This document shows, in pieces, positions 6,001-6,828 of a DNA stretch of 6,828 nucleotides. Under the pieces are notes generated by a model, which saw nothing but the letters and a program-made list of their open reading frames with translations, ran no database searches and was not told the origin of the DNA. This stretch comes from an uncultured beta proteobacterium (lineage in GTDB: Bacteria; Pseudomonadota; Gammaproteobacteria; Burkholderiales; Burkholderiaceae_C). The translations under genes were made by a program, and so were the position numbers. Position 1 is the first letter of the stretch; every line of letters begins with the position of its first letter. The stretch is from contig CAILKA010000651.1 in assembly GCA_903834645.1 (NCBI GenBank), positions 1-6,828 of the forward strand, read 5' to 3'.

Positions 6001-6725
6001 GGGCGCGGGTCGGGGTCGTCGTCGCGCGGCACGGCCCACATGCCGGGCAGCGTCGTGGGCTCACCGGCGTCGCCCGTCTCCGTCTGCACACGCCGGGCCT
6101 CACGCATGGCGCACTCGAAGAAGGCGATCCAGGCCGCCAGCTGGCTCGGATCGGTCTGATCGAGCCCGGCGCGCAGCTCCAGGCGGCCTCCCCCGATCGT
6201 CAGCAGCCAGGGCGAGTGACCCTGCGCGGGAGGCGCCCCCAGCGCCTGCTCCAGCGGGCCGTTCGTCCACTCGAGCAGCCACTCCGGGTGGCTGGCTACC
6301 GCCTCGAAGCCGTCGGGCCAGCCGGCCTGCTGGGTGTCCAGGCGCGGGAAGGTCACGAGCCAGCGCATCTCCGGGGGCATGTGGGGATCCACTTGCCCGT
6401 CGTCGGTGCCCGCGATCTGGTCGAGCACGGCGCGTTCCAGGCTGCGCTGCAGCATCCGGTCCACCACCATCAGGTGCAGCTCGGGCGCCAGGCGCAGGTC
6501 GCAACGCATCAGCAGTTCGCCGCGGCCCCGCACGTACAGCCGCTGCGGGCGGCCCCAGTCGAGCCGCCAGCTCGTCGGGCCGAGCCGCCCGCGCAGCATG
6601 AAGCCGTCACCCTCGCCAGGCTCGAAGCCGAGTTGGCGCTGGGCGCACCACGCCTGCAGCGCCTGCCTGCCCGCGTCGGGCACGCGGCGCCTGCCGCCCA
6701 GCCAGTCCCTCAACGCACGCAGCAT
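5997..6725 (-). CDS. Conserved-looking hypothetical protein (242 aa), function unknown
   Basis: I do not recognise this family. The product has no signal peptide and no membrane segment, so it is probably cytosolic. The first 15 residues are basic (MLRALRDWLGGRRR). A beta-rich middle follows, including GFMLRGRLGPTSWRLDWG (41-58) and RLYVRGRGELLMRCDLRL (62-79). It is tryptophan-rich, with 11 in 242 residues, including EWLLEWTNGPLEQ (148-160). A helix at about 195-213 (LAAWIAFFECAMREARRV) precedes a proline/aspartate-rich tail, PRDDDPDPRP. The three cysteines (27, 75, 205) form no obvious metal motif. It is the only long frame in this stretch that gives a balanced, non-repetitive protein, and it sits tightly between neighbours: 11 bp from the dehydrogenase stop and 51 bp from the divergent glutathione transferase start. 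This supports a real gene. No strong ribosome binding site is seen. Divergent pairing with the transferase may mean shared regulation, but that is a guess. Confidence 0.8.
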   Translation of the reverse strand: MLRALRDWLGGRRRVPDAGRQALQAWCAQRQLGFEPGEGDGFMLRGRLGPTSWRLDWGRPQRLYVRGRGELLMRCDLRLAPELHLMVVDRMLQRSLERAVLDQIAGTDDGQVDPHMPPEMRWLVTFPRLDTQQAGWPDGFEAVASHPEWLLEWTNGPLEQALGAPPAQGHSPWLLTIGGGRLELRAGLDQTDPSQLAAWIAFFECAMREARRVQTETGDAGEPTTLPGMWAVPRDDDPDPRP

Positions 6726-6729
6726 CGTC

Positions 6730-6735
6730 TACAGT
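6730..6735 (+). promoter_or_regulatory. Possible -10 box for the glutathione transferase gene
   Basis: TACAGT matches the sigma70 -10 consensus at four of six positions and would start transcription about 35 nt before the ATG at 6777. No convincing -35 is present within the coding start of the divergent gene, so this is tentative. Confidence 0.2.
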
Positions 6736-6739
6736 GAAG

Positions 6740-6758
6740 GTGCCCCGCAGGGGGGCAC
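6740..6758. repeat. GC-rich hairpin in the divergent spacer upstream of the glutathione transferase
   Basis: GTGCCCC (6740-6746) pairs perfectly with GGGGCAC (6752-6758) around a 5-nt loop. The inverted repeat lies between the divergent starts and just upstream of the AGGAG ribosome binding site. It could be an operator dyad or a 5' leader stem; it is too short and lacks a T tract, so a terminator is unlikely. Confidence 0.4.
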
Positions 6759-6761
6759 ACC

Positions 6762-6766
6762 AGGAG
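6762..6766 (+). promoter_or_regulatory. Ribosome binding site of the glutathione transferase gene
   Basis: AGGAG lies 10 nt before the ATG at 6777, a strong match to the Shine-Dalgarno consensus that fixes the start of the truncated downstream gene. Confidence 0.7.
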
Positions 6767-6776
6767 TCGGGATTCG

Positions 6777-6828
6777 ATGATCGAAGTGTATTCGTGGCCC
6801 ACGCCCAACGGCCACAAGGTTCACATCA
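6777..6828 (+). CDS. Glutathione S-transferase family protein (YfcG/YghU type), N-terminal fragment
   Basis: Only 17 codons are visible before the window ends: MIEVYSWPTPNGHKVHI. This is the first beta strand and loop of the thioredoxin-like domain. The TPNGHK motif is characteristic of the YfcG/YghU group of bacterial glutathione transferases, in which E. coli YfcG begins similarly (MIDLYFAPTPNGHK, from memory). These enzymes lack the classical catalytic tyrosine or cysteine, bind glutathione or glutathione disulfide, and reduce disulfides. A strong AGGAG precedes the ATG. The gene diverges from the hypothetical gene on the other strand. The short fragment prevents deciding between YfcG and YghU. 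Confidence 0.8.
   Translation, partial: MIEVYSWPTPNGHKVHI

Noticed and set aside
5610..6737. Plus-strand open frame overlapping the dehydrogenase 3' end and the hypothetical gene
   Set aside because: It is out of frame with the dehydrogenase, gives an Arg/Gln/His-rich product, and crosses the palindrome. The minus-strand frame at 5997-6725 gives a far more protein-like sequence.

Overview
The window is GC-rich, non-viral bacterial chromosome, densely packed with genes and lacking any sign of mobile DNA, tRNA, rRNA or CRISPR. The protein sequences (an LptF beginning MLFDSSLRKE, a divergent leucyl aminopeptidase, a YfcG-type glutathione transferase start) point to a betaproteobacterium, most likely Burkholderiales, perhaps the Rubrivivax/Leptothrix/Methylibium neighbourhood. 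This is a judgement from remembered protein sequences, not from a search.

Layout. (1) Positions 1-131, minus strand: the 5' end of pepA (leucyl aminopeptidase), running off the left edge. (2) A 41-bp AT-richer divergent spacer. (3) Positions 173-2378, plus strand: lptF and lptG, the two membrane permease subunits of the lipopolysaccharide export ABC transporter, 7 bp apart. (4) A 95-bp gap holding a short 11-bp tandem duplication. (5) Positions 2474-5985, plus strand: a three-gene cluster made of a YbdL-type PLP aminotransferase, an APH-fold phosphotransferase and an acyl-CoA dehydrogenase. (6) A 19-bp perfect palindrome at the convergent junction, carrying the stop codons of both flanking genes. 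(7) Positions 5997-6725, minus strand: an unrecognised 242-residue protein. (8) A 51-bp divergent spacer with a GC-rich hairpin. (9) Positions 6777-6828, plus strand: the first 17 codons of a YfcG/YghU-type glutathione transferase, cut by the right edge.

How the genes work together. LptF and LptG form the inner-membrane channel that, with LptB and LptC encoded elsewhere, extracts LPS from the inner membrane. The phosphotransferase and acyl-CoA dehydrogenase are a split, two-gene version of the fused ACAD10/ACAD11 architecture of animals and resemble LvaA/LvaC of the Pseudomonas levulinate pathway. They may therefore phosphorylate a 4-hydroxyacyl-CoA and then eliminate phosphate to send it into beta-oxidation. 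The aminotransferase runs directly into the phosphotransferase gene and is probably co-transcribed, although no biochemical link is established. I found no clearly undescribed system. The most interesting item is the aminotransferase-phosphotransferase-ACAD cluster.
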